Source of the DNA: Pseudomonas orientalis
GTDB lineage: Bacteria; Pseudomonadota; Gammaproteobacteria; Pseudomonadales; Pseudomonadaceae
Assembly: GCF_001439815.1 (NCBI RefSeq)
Contig: NZ_JYLM01000014.1
Location: 1-64,000 of the forward strand
DNA: 64,000 nucleotides
Reading direction: 5' to 3'
Shown here: positions 35,468 to 44,006 of the stretch, piece by piece
How positions within the stretch are numbered: position 1 is the stretch's first letter
Layout of the letters: the number at the start of each line of letters is the position of its first letter
The notes under the pieces: model-generated
Told to the model about the DNA's origin: nothing
Databases searched by the model: none
What the model saw: only the letters and a program-made list of their open reading frames with translations
Made by a program: the position numbers and the translations under genes

Positions 35468-35495
35468 GTCAGTTTTTGCGCGTAACGAAACTGAC
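35468..35495. promoter_or_regulatory. Inverted repeat between exbD operon and GNAT-phoD
   Basis: GTCAGTTT and AAACTGAC are perfect 8-bp arms separated by 12 nt, in the 190-bp divergent gap. There is no T-run, and the site does not match the Fur or Pho box consensus as I know them. It may be an operator for an unidentified regulator controlling one or both directions. Confidence 0.45.
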
Positions 35496-35542
35496 ACCCA
35501 GGGCGTACATGCTTGAGAAATTTATCGTGAGAGCCGGCGCCC

Positions 35543-36097
35543 ATGTCCACTGCACTGCCTCGATTATCGACTCCGCGACTGTTGTTGCGAGCACTGGAAA
35601 TGCATCAGGCACAGGTGCTTTTCACGCTCGTCAACGGCCCGGAAATTTCCGACAACACGGCGAACATTCCGTTGCCCTACACCTTGGAAACCGCCCAGGA
35701 TTTTATTGCCGGGATCGCCGACAAGTACCGCACCGGCGAGCTGCTGAACCTGGGGATGCATGTGCACGACACCGATGAATTTGTCGGCATGGTCAGCCTG
35801 CGTATGAATGCTCGGCATCGTTATGGGCACTTGGGTGGCTGGGTCGCGGCGCATTGCCGTAACCGGGGTTACGCGGCGGAAGCGGCGAGCGCGGTGATGG
35901 ACTTCGGGTTTGACGAGTTAGGGTTGCAGCGCGTGGGGAGCCAATGTTTTGGTCGTAACAAGGAATCGGCGCGGGTCATGGAAAAGATCGGCCTGCGCTA
36001 TGAAGGCTGCATGCGCCAGGCGTTTCTAAAGAACGGCGTTTATGAGGACTTGCTCGGGTTTGCCATCGTGCGTGATGACTGGGAGCGCTGCTTGTGA
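35543..36097 (+). CDS. GNAT N-acetyltransferase (RimJ/RimL-like)
   Basis: This 184-residue GNAT domain starts with the RimJ-type LSTPRLLLRALE and has MVSLRMNARHRYGHLGGWVAAHCRNRGYAAEAASAV (acetyl-CoA pyrophosphate loop) and RVGSQCFGRNKESARVMEKIG followed by GLRYEGCMRQ, the C-terminal RimJ/RimL pattern. It probably acetylates an N-terminal amine or small molecule using acetyl-CoA. Its stop overlaps the GTG of phoD (GTGA), so the two genes are coupled. Confidence 0.88.
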   Translation: MSTALPRLSTPRLLLRALEMHQAQVLFTLVNGPEISDNTANIPLPYTLETAQDFIAGIADKYRTGELLNLGMHVHDTDEFVGMVSLRMNARHRYGHLGGWVAAHCRNRGYAAEAASAVMDFGFDELGLQRVGSQCFGRNKESARVMEKIGLRYEGCMRQAFLKNGVYEDLLGFAIVRDDWERCL

Positions 36098-37668
36098 ACG
36101 GCGATATAGATCACACCCGACGCCGGGTACTCGGCGGGCTGGCAGTTGCTACGGCGTTTTCCATCCTCAGTCCGTTTGCGCGCAGTGCCGGCGTGGATTA
36201 TCCGTTCACCCTCGGTGTGGCCTCCGGTGACCCATTGCCGGATGGCTTTGTGATATGGACGCGCCTGGCGCCGTTGTTCAATGCCGAGGATGGACGCGGT
36301 GGCTTGCAGCGTGCGGTGCCGGTGCGTTGGCGGGTGGCCAGCGATGCGGCGATGACGCGCATCGTGCAACAGGGCGAGGTGATCGCGACCGGGCGCTTTG
36401 CCCATTCGGTGCATGTCGAGGTGGCGGGGCTGGCGGCGGGCCGGCCGTACTGGTATCAGTTCGAGGGCCTTGGCGCGCAGAGCCCGATTGGCCAGGCACG
36501 CACGACGCCTGCGCGGCATGAGATGGCGTCCGCCCGGCTCGGGTTCGTCTCCTGCTCGCACTGGGAGCGCGGGTATTTCGGTGCCTATCGGCACCTGGCT
36601 GCCGAGCATCCCGACCTGGTGTTTTTCCTCGGCGACTATATCTACGAAAGCTCCTACGCGGCGGATTCCGGCAAAGTCGTCCGCGCCCATGGCAGCGGCA
36701 ACGCGGTGAGTTTGAGCGATTACCGTAACCGCTACGCACTGTACAAGACCGATCCCGATTTGCAGGCCCTGCACGCCGCCGCGCCCAGCGTGGCGACCTG
36801 GGACGATCACGAGGTGCAGAACGACTATGCCAACCGCTGGTCCCAGGACCCGAAGATTCCCGTAACGCAGTTTCTCCAGCGACGGGCGGCGGCTTACCAG
36901 GCGTTCTACGAACATATGCCATTGCGTGCGAGCAGCAGGCCGCGGGGGCCGGACATGCGCATCTATCGACGTCTCGACTATGGCCAACTGGTACGTTTCC
37001 ATGTACTCGACGGTCGCCAGTACCGTTCCGAGCAGCCTTGCATCGCGGCCAATGGCAGCCATCAAGGACATATTGTCACCACCCCCTGCAGCGACTTGCG
37101 TGACCCGGCTCGCACGATGCTCGGCTGGCAGCAGGAAGCCTGGCTGGACCAGAGCTTTGCCCAGTCCCGGGCGCAGTGGAATGTGATCGCCCAGGACCTG
37201 CTGGTAGCGCCGCTGCTGCAGCGTGACCTGACCAACCATAAGCTTGGCCGCTGGACTGATGGCTGGGATGGCTATATGGCCAACCGCAAGCGAATGCTGG
37301 CGTCTATCCAGCGCAATCGCGTGAGTAATCCGGTGTTCTGGGGCGGGGATATCCACTCGTTCTGGGCCACGGACCTGCACGCCGATGCCAATGACCCGGA
37401 CTCACCGGTTGTGGCGACCGAGTTCGTTGGCTCTTCGGTGACCTCCGATGGCCCGCCCTATGAGGCCTTCATGAACATCCTGCCGCTCAATCCCCATGTG
37501 AAGTTTTTTGACAGCCGTCAGCGTGGGTATGTGTCGGTGGAACTGGACGCGCAGAAGATGCTCACGCACTTTCGCGTGATCAGCGACCCTCGCGATCCGG
37601 CAGCCACGGTCTCGACGTTGCAGTCGTTTGTGGTAGAGCCGGGCAGGGCAGGGGCGATGGCTGTGTAG
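36094..37668 (+). CDS. phoD: Alkaline phosphatase D / phosphodiesterase, Tat-exported
   Basis: PhoD releases phosphate from mono- and diesters such as phospholipid head groups, outside the cytosol. The 524-residue protein has a twin-arginine signal (RRRVLGGLAVA, residues 9-19), an N-terminal Ig-like domain (about 35-140) and a metallophosphatase domain with FVSCSHWERGYFGAY, LVFFLGDYIYESS (metal-binding Asp), TWDDHEVQNDYANRW and FWGGDIHSFWATDL. It starts with GTG, overlapping the GNAT stop. A divergent TonB system with an exported PLD-superfamily enzyme is next door, which suggests shared phosphodiester use. Confidence 0.92.
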   Translation: MNGDIDHTRRRVLGGLAVATAFSILSPFARSAGVDYPFTLGVASGDPLPDGFVIWTRLAPLFNAEDGRGGLQRAVPVRWRVASDAAMTRIVQQGEVIATGRFAHSVHVEVAGLAAGRPYWYQFEGLGAQSPIGQARTTPARHEMASARLGFVSCSHWERGYFGAYRHLAAEHPDLVFFLGDYIYESSYAADSGKVVRAHGSGNAVSLSDYRNRYALYKTDPDLQALHAAAPSVATWDDHEVQNDYANRWSQDPKIPVTQFLQRRAAAYQAFYEHMPLRASSRPRGPDMRIYRRLDYGQLVRFHVLDGRQYRSEQPCIAANGSHQGHIVTTPCSDLRDPARTMLGWQQEAWLDQSFAQSRAQWNVIAQDLLVAPLLQRDLTNHKLGRWTDGWDGYMANRKRMLASIQRNRVSNPVFWGGDIHSFWATDLHADANDPDSPVVATEFVGSSVTSDGPPYEAFMNILPLNPHVKFFDSRQRGYVSVELDAQKMLTHFRVISDPRDPAATVSTLQSFVVEPGRAGAMAV

Positions 37669-37680
37669 GCCGGCTTCAAA

Positions 37681-37755
37681 TGTGGGAGGGGGCTTGCTCC
37701 CGATGGCGGTGTATCAGACGATACATTCAGTGACTGACACACCCTCATCGGGGCA
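37681..37755. repeat. Damaged REPIN
   Basis: The left REP (GTGGGAGGGGGCTTGCTCCCGAT) half is complete, whereas the right half breaks off after CTCATCGGGGC. It is downstream of phoD. Confidence 0.8.
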
Positions 37756-37871
37756 TAGGTATCTACACAACTCTGTAGCGCCCAACCGTAACCACGATGC
37801 GCAGCGAGTCGCTCTTGCTCTTGATCTGGCTTTTGATCTTAGGCGCCCCGTTAAACCACGCTGGCCGAACG

Positions 37872-37964
37872 CAGGCTTGAATTCGTGGGTAACCCGGCAG
37901 GACGCCGGGTTAGCCGCACTGGGCCATGGATGGCCCATTGCGGCGGCCCACGGATTCAAGCCTG
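37872..37964. repeat. Three-stem palindromic element at the left of repeat copy 2
   Basis: Outer arms CAGGCTTGAATTCGTGGG (37872-37889) and CCCACGGATTCAAGCCTG (37947-37964) pair at 17 of 18 positions. They enclose two perfect hairpins, AACCCGGC/GCCGGGTT (37891-37911) and TGGGCCA/TGGCCCA (37920-37937). The whole can fold as a three-way junction in RNA or single-stranded DNA. It directly adjoins the dispersed repeat at 37971 and is probably part of it. Confidence 0.75.
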
Positions 37965-37970
37965 TGTTCG

Positions 37971-38179
37971 GGCACACCGAGCCTGGGCGAGGTGCCGAGT
38001 GGTGGGGCAAGAGCGTTTTGCTTACTTTTGACTGGGCCGGCATTCCGGCTTTTCAAAAGTGAGCCGCTGTAAAAGCGGAACCCTAAGTAGCCGTTACCGC
38101 AGAAACGGATATGTACTCGGGCTGATCCAGCATCCTGGTCGGCCCGGAGGCCGCCATCGGGAGCAAGCCCCCTCCCACA
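37971..38179. repeat. Dispersed intergenic repeat, copy 2
   Basis: This copy is near-identical to positions 1-193 of the window, with about 18 extra bases in the ACTTTTG...CAAAAGT palindrome. It ends in a REP half just before the AlaX gene stop. With the three-stem element on its left, the full unit is about 300 bp. Nothing in 37756-37871 or in the repeat looks coding. Confidence 0.8.
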
Positions 38180-38196
38180 TTTTGATGTTCGGCGTG

Positions 38197-38823
38197 TCAG
38201 CTGACTTCGTAGCGTACCGACAGCGCGCCCTTTTTTTCCGAGAGGGCCAGGATCGTCACCTGGCCCAGTTCGCTCAGTGCTTGAACATGAGTGCCGCCAC
38301 AGGCGTATGCCGGTAATTCACCGAAGCCGACTTGCCGGGTGCCGTCTTCCAGGGCCATGTGGCGTGGATAGTCTGCGGCGATCCATCCGTTGACCAATTG
38401 CTGAAGGACCTGCGCATCCAGGTCCTGCGCGGTTTCGCCACGGATAAAAGTGATTTTGCCTTCACCGGGCCAATGGTGGGCCTTGATCGGCATCCAGCCC
38501 AGGCGTTCGCCGGCATTGCCAATCAGATGGCCCGCTGAATGAAGGCGTGTGTGCAGCGCGCGGCGTTGCGCATCGACCCGTGCAGTGATCGGGCCGGGTT
38601 CCAGGGGGTGGTTGACGTAATGCACCACATGCTCGGCTTGCTGCATGACGCGCAGCACCTGGCTGTCGCCCAGCCAGCCGGTGTCGAATGGCTGGCCACC
38701 GCCTTGGGGATGGAAAATCGTCGACTGCAGGATCACGGCAAATTGCTCGGCGTGCGGCGTGCAGCTCAGCACTTCCAGCTCGGCAGTGAGGTGATCATGG
38801 GTAAAAAACAGGCGCTCGGTCAT
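38197..38823 (-). CDS. AlaX-type alanyl-tRNA editing protein
   Basis: AlaX proteins are free-standing copies of the alanyl-tRNA synthetase editing domain that remove Ser (or Gly) wrongly attached to tRNA-Ala. The 208-residue protein has zinc-ligand motifs HTRLHSAGHLIG (HxxxH) and CGGTHVQAL, together with FHPQGGGQPFDTG near the N terminus. The length fits AlaX-M/S forms without the synthetase core. It is divergent from a LysR gene. Confidence 0.92.
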   Translation of the reverse strand: MTERLFFTHDHLTAELEVLSCTPHAEQFAVILQSTIFHPQGGGQPFDTGWLGDSQVLRVMQQAEHVVHYVNHPLEPGPITARVDAQRRALHTRLHSAGHLIGNAGERLGWMPIKAHHWPGEGKITFIRGETAQDLDAQVLQQLVNGWIAADYPRHMALEDGTRQVGFGELPAYACGGTHVQALSELGQVTILALSEKKGALSVRYEVS

Positions 38824-38898
38824 CGTCTACATCCGCATCCAGGTTGATGCGGGCAGTATAAATAGTGCGCTTATAGGTGATAATCCATTCAAATATCA

Positions 38899-39846
38899 AT
38901 GGACCTGTGCGTCATGAGCATCAATCTTCCTTTACCGCTGCTGGGCGAAATGGCGATTTTCGTCAAGGTAGTGGAAACCGGCAGTTTCTCCGAAGCGGCG
39001 CGGCAGCTGAGCGTTTCGCCCTCGGCGGTCAGCCGCAGCATTTCGCGCCTGGAACAGGCACTGGCGACCCGCCTGTTGCAACGCACCACGCGCAAGCTGC
39101 GCCTTAGCGAGGGCGGCGAAGAGGTGTTCAAGCGGTGCCGGGAGATGGTCAGTGCGGCACGTTCGGTGATGGAAATCAGCGGGCAATTTACCCACGAAGC
39201 CGAGGGCCTGGTGCGGGTCAGCGTGCCCAAGGCGGTGGGGCGGTTTGTGGTGCATCCGCATATGCCGGCGTTCCTGCGGCGCTATCCCAAGGTGGATGTG
39301 CAACTGATCCTTGAGGATCGGCACGTGGATCTGATCGACGACAATGTCGACCTGAGCATCCGCATCACCGACAGCCCGCCGCCCGGTCTGGTCGGGCGGC
39401 AGTTATTGCCGATTGAACATTTGCTCTGTGCGACACCGCAGTACCTGGCCGAGCATGGCACGCCGAGCCATCCCCATGATCTGCTGGAACACAGTTGCAT
39501 CTACCTGGGTGAAACCCCTGGAGACTCACGTTGGAAGTTTCGTCAGGGCGCCAAGGCGGTGACGGTCGGTGTGCGCGGGCGGTATGCGGCGAACCACACG
39601 GGCGTGCGGCTGGATGCGGTGTTGCAGCATGTGGGGATTGGCAGCTTGCCGTATTTCACGGCGCGGCACGCCTTGGAAGAGGGGCGGTTGGTGCAGGTAT
39701 TGCCGGCATGGGATTTTATTGCGTCGTACCACGGCGAGGCGTGGTTGCTGCATTCGCCTACGCGGTACTTGCCGCCGAAGTTGCGCGTGTTTATTGATTA
39801 TCTGGTGGAGTGCATGGCGAAGGAGCCGACACTGCGCAGTCGGTAG
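38899..39846 (+). CDS. LysR-family transcriptional regulator
   Basis: The 315-residue protein has an N-terminal helix-turn-helix (about 15-75; MAIFVKVVETGSFSEAARQL, SPSAVSRSISRLEQAL, LQRTTRKLRLSEGG) and a periplasmic-binding-like effector domain (about 95-305). It is the CrgA/DmlR-like branch common in pseudomonads. An ATG at 38914 is an equal candidate start. It lies 75 bp from the divergent AlaX gene, which is a possible target. Confidence 0.9.
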   Translation: MDLCVMSINLPLPLLGEMAIFVKVVETGSFSEAARQLSVSPSAVSRSISRLEQALATRLLQRTTRKLRLSEGGEEVFKRCREMVSAARSVMEISGQFTHEAEGLVRVSVPKAVGRFVVHPHMPAFLRRYPKVDVQLILEDRHVDLIDDNVDLSIRITDSPPPGLVGRQLLPIEHLLCATPQYLAEHGTPSHPHDLLEHSCIYLGETPGDSRWKFRQGAKAVTVGVRGRYAANHTGVRLDAVLQHVGIGSLPYFTARHALEEGRLVQVLPAWDFIASYHGEAWLLHSPTRYLPPKLRVFIDYLVECMAKEPTLRSR

Positions 39847-39861
39847 AACTGGGGTTAAACA

Positions 39862-39950
39862 TGTGGGAGGGGGCTTGCCCCCGATGGCGGTGGTTCAGTC
39901 AAAAATGCGCCTACTGACACACCCTCATCGGGGGCAAGCCCCCTCCCACA
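39862..39950. repeat. REPIN
   Basis: Two complete inverted REP halves with core GGGGGCTTGCCCCCGAT lie across an about 35-nt loop, in the gap between the convergent LysR and PA2817-like genes. Confidence 0.9.
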
Positions 39951-39958
39951 TTTGAATC

Positions 39959-40366
39959 TCAGTGCTTGCTCTGGTCGTCCGGCATGGCCAGCAGTTGCTT
40001 TTCCTGGTTCCAGTCGAACGGTTCGTCGTTCAGCTCGGCTTCATGGCGACGTTCTTCCAAGGCCTGGTACAGGTCCAGTTCTTCGTCGGGCATGAAGTGC
40101 AGGCAATCGCCGCCAAAGAACCACAGCAGGTCGCGCGGTACCAGGTGGGCGATCTGCGGGTAGCGCAGGATGACCTGGCTCATCAGATCCTGGCCCAGGT
40201 ATTGGCTTTCGATAGGATCGATCGGCAACAGGGCGCGCAGTTCGTCGAAACGTTCCATAAACAGCGTGTGGCTTTCCTCGGGTACCTGTTCGGCTTCGCC
40301 GACGGCAACCAGGATGCTACGCAGGTGGTCGAGCAAGACGAGATGATCGGCAACGACGTTGGACAC
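39959..40366 (-). CDS. PA2817-family conserved protein
   Basis: This 135-residue acidic cytosolic protein of unknown function has HLVPRDLLWFFGGDCLHFMPDEE in its middle and no TM or signal. It matches in sequence character and place the P. aeruginosa PA2817 family, next to fadE (PA2815). The start is GTG with AGAGGA 8 nt upstream. A strong bidirectional terminator separates it from fadE. Confidence 0.8.
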   Translation of the reverse strand: MSNVVADHLVLLDHLRSILVAVGEAEQVPEESHTLFMERFDELRALLPIDPIESQYLGQDLMSQVILRYPQIAHLVPRDLLWFFGGDCLHFMPDEELDLYQALEERRHEAELNDEPFDWNQEKQLLAMPDDQSKH

Positions 40367-40385
40367 GAGATAAGTCCTCTAAAGC

Positions 40386-40426
40386 AAAAACGGGCGCGAG
40401 AGTATATGCCTCTCGCGCCCGTTTTT
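40386..40426. terminator. Strong bidirectional intrinsic terminator
   Basis: A 17-bp perfect stem (AAAAACGGGCGCGAGAG and complement) with a 7-nt loop has A-run and T-run on its two sides. It ends the fadE transcript and isolates the PA2817-like gene. Confidence 0.92.
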
Positions 40427-40441
40427 ATATGACCGCCGGTA

Positions 40442-42895
40442 TCAGCGGACTTTACCCTCAGCCTGTATCAGCTCGTCCTTGCTGAAATCATCCACGTCGA
40501 TCACCTTGCGCCGCGCCGCTTCGGCGTCGCGCAGGGTCTGCGCCTCGGCCGGTTGCAGCACACCGGCGTGCAGCGCGGCGTCGATGGCCGACTCACCGGC
40601 AGTCGGTTTGACCTGTCCGCTCTTGAGCGCGGTGTGCAGTTTTTTCTGCAGGGGATGGCTGGCGCCGAGCAGGTCGTAGGCGTGCTGCAGCGCGCCCACC
40701 GGATCTTCCGCCGATTGTGGGCGGTAGCAGCCCGCCAGCAACTCTTCCAGGGTTGGGTCGCCCTTGGCGCGGCCGATCACTGCCGCAACCTCGGCATCCA
40801 ACGCATCGGATGGCCCGGTATGGCGACGCCCGAACGGGAACACGATCACCCGCAGCAGACAGCCCAGTACCTTGTTCGGGAAGTTGCTCAGCAGTTCATC
40901 CAGCGCACGCTCGGATTGGCCAAGGCTTTCTTCCATGGCCCAGGCGAACAGCGGTTCCAGGTGATCCGGCGAGTCCAGGTCGTGGTAGCGCTTGAGCGCC
41001 GCCGATGCCAGGTACATGTGGCTCAGTACATCACCCAGGCGCGCCGACAGGCGTTCGCGGCGTTTCAACTCGCCGCCCAGCAGCATCATGCTCAGGTCCG
41101 CGAGCAGGGCGAAGGCGGCGGCCTGGCGATTCAGCGCCCGGAAATAACCCTGGCTCAGACGGTTGCCCGGGGCCTTTTCGAAGTGACCGAAGCCCAGGTT
41201 CAACACCAACGTACTGGCGGCGTTGCTCACGGCGAAACCGATGTGCTGCATCAGCAGGCCATCGAACTCCTTGAGTGCCTGGTCATGGTCTTCGCGACCG
41301 GCCAGGGCCATTTCCTTGAGCACGAACGGATGGCAGCGAATCGCACCCTGGCCGAAGATCATCAGGTTTCGCGAAAGGATATTCGCGCCCTCCACGGTGA
41401 TGAAGATCGGCGCCCCTTGCCAACTGCGGCCCAGGTAGTTGTTCGGGCCCATGATGATGCCCTTGCCGCCATGCACGTCCATGGCGTGGCTGATGCACTC
41501 GCGGCCGCGTTCGGTGAGGTGGTACTTGAGGATCGCCGACAGCACCGAAGGCTTCTCGCCCAGGTCCACGGCATTGGCGGTGAGCATGCGTGCGCTGTCC
41601 ATCAGCCAGGCGTTGCCGCCGATACGCGCCAGGGCTTCCTGGATGCCTTCGAAGGCCGACAGCGGCACGTTGAACTGTTCACGCACCTGCGCGTATTGGC
41701 CGGTCACCAGGCTGGTGAACTTGGCGGCGCCGGTGCCCACCGCAGGCAGGGAAATTGAACGGCCGACGGACAGGCAATTCATCAGCATCATCCAGCCCTT
41801 GCCGAGCATTTCCTGGCCGCCGATGAGAAATTCCAGAGGAATGAACACGTCCTTGCCCGAGTTGGGGCCATTCATGAACGCGGCGCCCAGGGGCAGGTGA
41901 CGGCGGCCGATTTCGACGCCGGGGGTGTCGGTAGGGATCAGCGCGAGGCTGATGCCCAAATCTTCTTCATCGCCCAGCAGGTGGTCCGGGTCGTGGGCCT
42001 TGAACGCCAGGCCGAGCAAGGTCGCGACCGGGCCGAGGGTGATGTAGCGCTTTTCCCAGTTCAGGCGCAGGCCGAGGGTTTCCTTGCCTTCCCACTCACC
42101 TTTGCAGATGACGCCGGTGTCGGGCATGGCGCCGGCATCGGAACCGGCCAGCGGGCCGGTCAGGGCGAAACAAGGAATATCGTCGCCACGCGCCAGGCGC
42201 GGCAGGTAGTGGTTGCGTTGCTCGTCGGTGCCGTAGTGCAGCAGCAGCTCGGCGGGGCCGAGGGAATTGGGCACCATCACGGTGGATGCCAGGTCGCCGC
42301 TGCGGGTAGCCAGTTTCATCGCGACTTGAGAGTGGGCATAGGCGGAGAAGCCCTTGCCGCCGTATTCCTTGGGGATGATCAGGGCGAAGAACCCGTGAGT
42401 CTTGATGTGCTCCCAGGCAGCGGGGGGCAGGTCCATGGCCTGGCCAATTTCCCAGTCGCTGACCATGGCGCAGAGCTCTTCGGTGGGGCCGTCGATAAAC
42501 GCCTGTTCTTCTTCGGTCAGTTGCACCTTGGGGTAGGCCAGCAATTTGTCCCAGTCAGGGCGCCCGCTGAACAGTTCGCCGTCCCACCATACGGTGCCCG
42601 CGTCGATGGCATCGCGCTCGGTTGCGGACATCGGCGGCAGGACTTTCTGAAACCAGCTGAACAGCGGCCTGGTGAAGTATTGGCGGCGCAGGTCGGGCAG
42701 CAGCAGGGGCACGGCCACGACGGCGATCAGCACCCAGAAAATCAGCAGCAGCCAACCCGGTGCATGGCTCCAGGCGCCCATCGCCAGCAGATAAACGGCG
42801 ACCACACCCAGGGCGGGCAGGGGCGCGGTGCGGCGGTGTGCCAGGTAGGCAATGCCGACCAGCAGAACCAGTATCCACAACAACAGCATATTCAA
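40442..42895 (-). CDS. fadE: Membrane-anchored acyl-CoA dehydrogenase
   Basis: This enzyme catalyses the first oxidation of fatty-acid beta-oxidation (acyl-CoA to trans-2-enoyl-CoA, FAD). The 817-residue protein has two hydrophobic helices at about 3-20 and 28-66, the acyl-CoA dehydrogenase N/M/C domains at about 120-520 (ALTGPLAGSDAGAMPDTG, GRSISLPAVGTGAAKF, DVHGGKGIIMGPNNYLGR) and the long C-terminal DUF1974 region special to FadE. It has GGAGG 8 nt from the ATG. It corresponds to PA2815. Confidence 0.94.
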   Translation of the reverse strand: MNMLLLWILVLLVGIAYLAHRRTAPLPALGVVAVYLLAMGAWSHAPGWLLLIFWVLIAVVAVPLLLPDLRRQYFTRPLFSWFQKVLPPMSATERDAIDAGTVWWDGELFSGRPDWDKLLAYPKVQLTEEEQAFIDGPTEELCAMVSDWEIGQAMDLPPAAWEHIKTHGFFALIIPKEYGGKGFSAYAHSQVAMKLATRSGDLASTVMVPNSLGPAELLLHYGTDEQRNHYLPRLARGDDIPCFALTGPLAGSDAGAMPDTGVICKGEWEGKETLGLRLNWEKRYITLGPVATLLGLAFKAHDPDHLLGDEEDLGISLALIPTDTPGVEIGRRHLPLGAAFMNGPNSGKDVFIPLEFLIGGQEMLGKGWMMLMNCLSVGRSISLPAVGTGAAKFTSLVTGQYAQVREQFNVPLSAFEGIQEALARIGGNAWLMDSARMLTANAVDLGEKPSVLSAILKYHLTERGRECISHAMDVHGGKGIIMGPNNYLGRSWQGAPIFITVEGANILSRNLMIFGQGAIRCHPFVLKEMALAGREDHDQALKEFDGLLMQHIGFAVSNAASTLVLNLGFGHFEKAPGNRLSQGYFRALNRQAAAFALLADLSMMLLGGELKRRERLSARLGDVLSHMYLASAALKRYHDLDSPDHLEPLFAWAMEESLGQSERALDELLSNFPNKVLGCLLRVIVFPFGRRHTGPSDALDAEVAAVIGRAKGDPTLEELLAGCYRPQSAEDPVGALQHAYDLLGASHPLQKKLHTALKSGQVKPTAGESAIDAALHAGVLQPAEAQTLRDAEAARRKVIDVDDFSKDELIQAEGKVR

Positions 42896-43001
42896 TCCTC
42901 CGTGAAACCAGGGGCGAAACCACCAGGAAGCTTAGTCGGCGTCCGGCCAAGCGGGGTGATCAGGGTGTTACAAGTTGTACTGGGGATAGCATCACTGCGG
43001 T

Positions 43002-43181
43002 ATGTACCTGAGTCCCAGCCGCTTCATCGATAGTGACCTCCCTGCGGTGGGGGAGTTCGCCAAGAAACATCGCGGAACCCGCGCGGATATATATGACCAG
43101 GCAGTCAGTATTTGCTGCGTTGTGCGTGGGGCGGTGCGCCTGGCCGACTCAATTCCAGACATGCCGGGACATGCAGAGTGA
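43002..43181 (+). pseudogene. Remnant of a transglutaminase-like protein (N-terminal 59 codons)
   Basis: The frame reads MYLSPSRFIDSDLPAVGEFA and continues IYDQAVSICCVVRGAVRL before a stop. This resembles the start of transglutaminase-like superfamily proteins (Y-L-x-P-x-R-F-I-D-x-D-H-P-A-V ... A-V-x-L-Y-Y-A-V-R-D-G-I-R-Y). The rest of the family domain, including the catalytic Cys-His-Asp part, is absent from the 43182-43253 gap. It is a truncated relic or a very short gene. The family match is from memory. Confidence 0.5.
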
Positions 43182-43253
43182 TTCAAGCCTCGTGTGAACC
43201 GGCGTATGCTGCGGCGTTCATCAAGCCATGTTCAACAACGATAAGGCGCGGTC

Positions 43254-43871
43254 ATGCTGAAGATCTGGGGTCGTAAGAATTCGTCAAACGTCAGGAAAGC
43301 ACTGTGGTGCGCCGAGGAACTCGGCCTGGACTATGAGGCAATTGATGCGGGCGGGGCCTTCGGTGTGGTCGACACCCCGCAATACCGAGCCTTGAACCCC
43401 AATGGCCGGGTGCCGATGATTGAAGATGGCGACTTTGTACTGTGGGAATCCAACACCATCGTGCGCTACCTGTGTGCCAAGCACGCGTCGGAATTTTACC
43501 CCAGTGACCTGCAAATCCGGGCCAGCGCCGAGAAGTGGATGGACTGGACCACGTCGACGCTCGCCGATCCGTTCAAAGCGGTATTCTGGGGCATCCTGCG
43601 TACAGCACCCGAACAGCGCAACTGGGACAGTATCAATGCCGGGCGCCAAGCCTGCATCGATGCGCTCAGTACCGTCGAACAGGCTCTGGCCGCGCAGCCC
43701 TACCTTTCCGGGCAGGCGTTCGGCATGGGTGATATCCCACTAGGCTGCTTTATCTACGCCTGGTTCGAGATGCCTATCGAACGCCCGGCAATGCCCAACC
43801 TGGAGGCCTGGTACCAGCGCCTGCAACAGCGTCCGGCCTACCGCAAGGCCGTGATGACCGCGTTGACCTGA
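43254..43871 (+). CDS. Glutathione S-transferase
   Basis: This 205-residue GST has an N-terminal thioredoxin-fold domain (about 1-80; MLKIWGRKNSSNVRKALWCAEELGL, NPNGRVPMIEDGDFVLWESNTIVRYL with cis-Pro and glutathione-binding Glu-Ser) and a helical C-terminal domain. Ser10-Ser11 are the candidate catalytic residues, as in theta/beta-like bacterial GSTs. It is placed as PA2813. The electrophile substrate is unknown. Confidence 0.92.
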   Translation: MLKIWGRKNSSNVRKALWCAEELGLDYEAIDAGGAFGVVDTPQYRALNPNGRVPMIEDGDFVLWESNTIVRYLCAKHASEFYPSDLQIRASAEKWMDWTTSTLADPFKAVFWGILRTAPEQRNWDSINAGRQACIDALSTVEQALAAQPYLSGQAFGMGDIPLGCFIYAWFEMPIERPAMPNLEAWYQRLQQRPAYRKAVMTALT

Positions 43872-44006
43872 TAAACACTATTAATACGGGTGACTGTACT
43901 TGTGTGGCGCGGGCACGCACCATGCTCGCATCCCATCGCAGGTTGAACTACCTGTGGTGCGCCCTCATCTATTGTTTCTATTCTTTTCTTTGGTGCGTAA
44001 TCCGAT

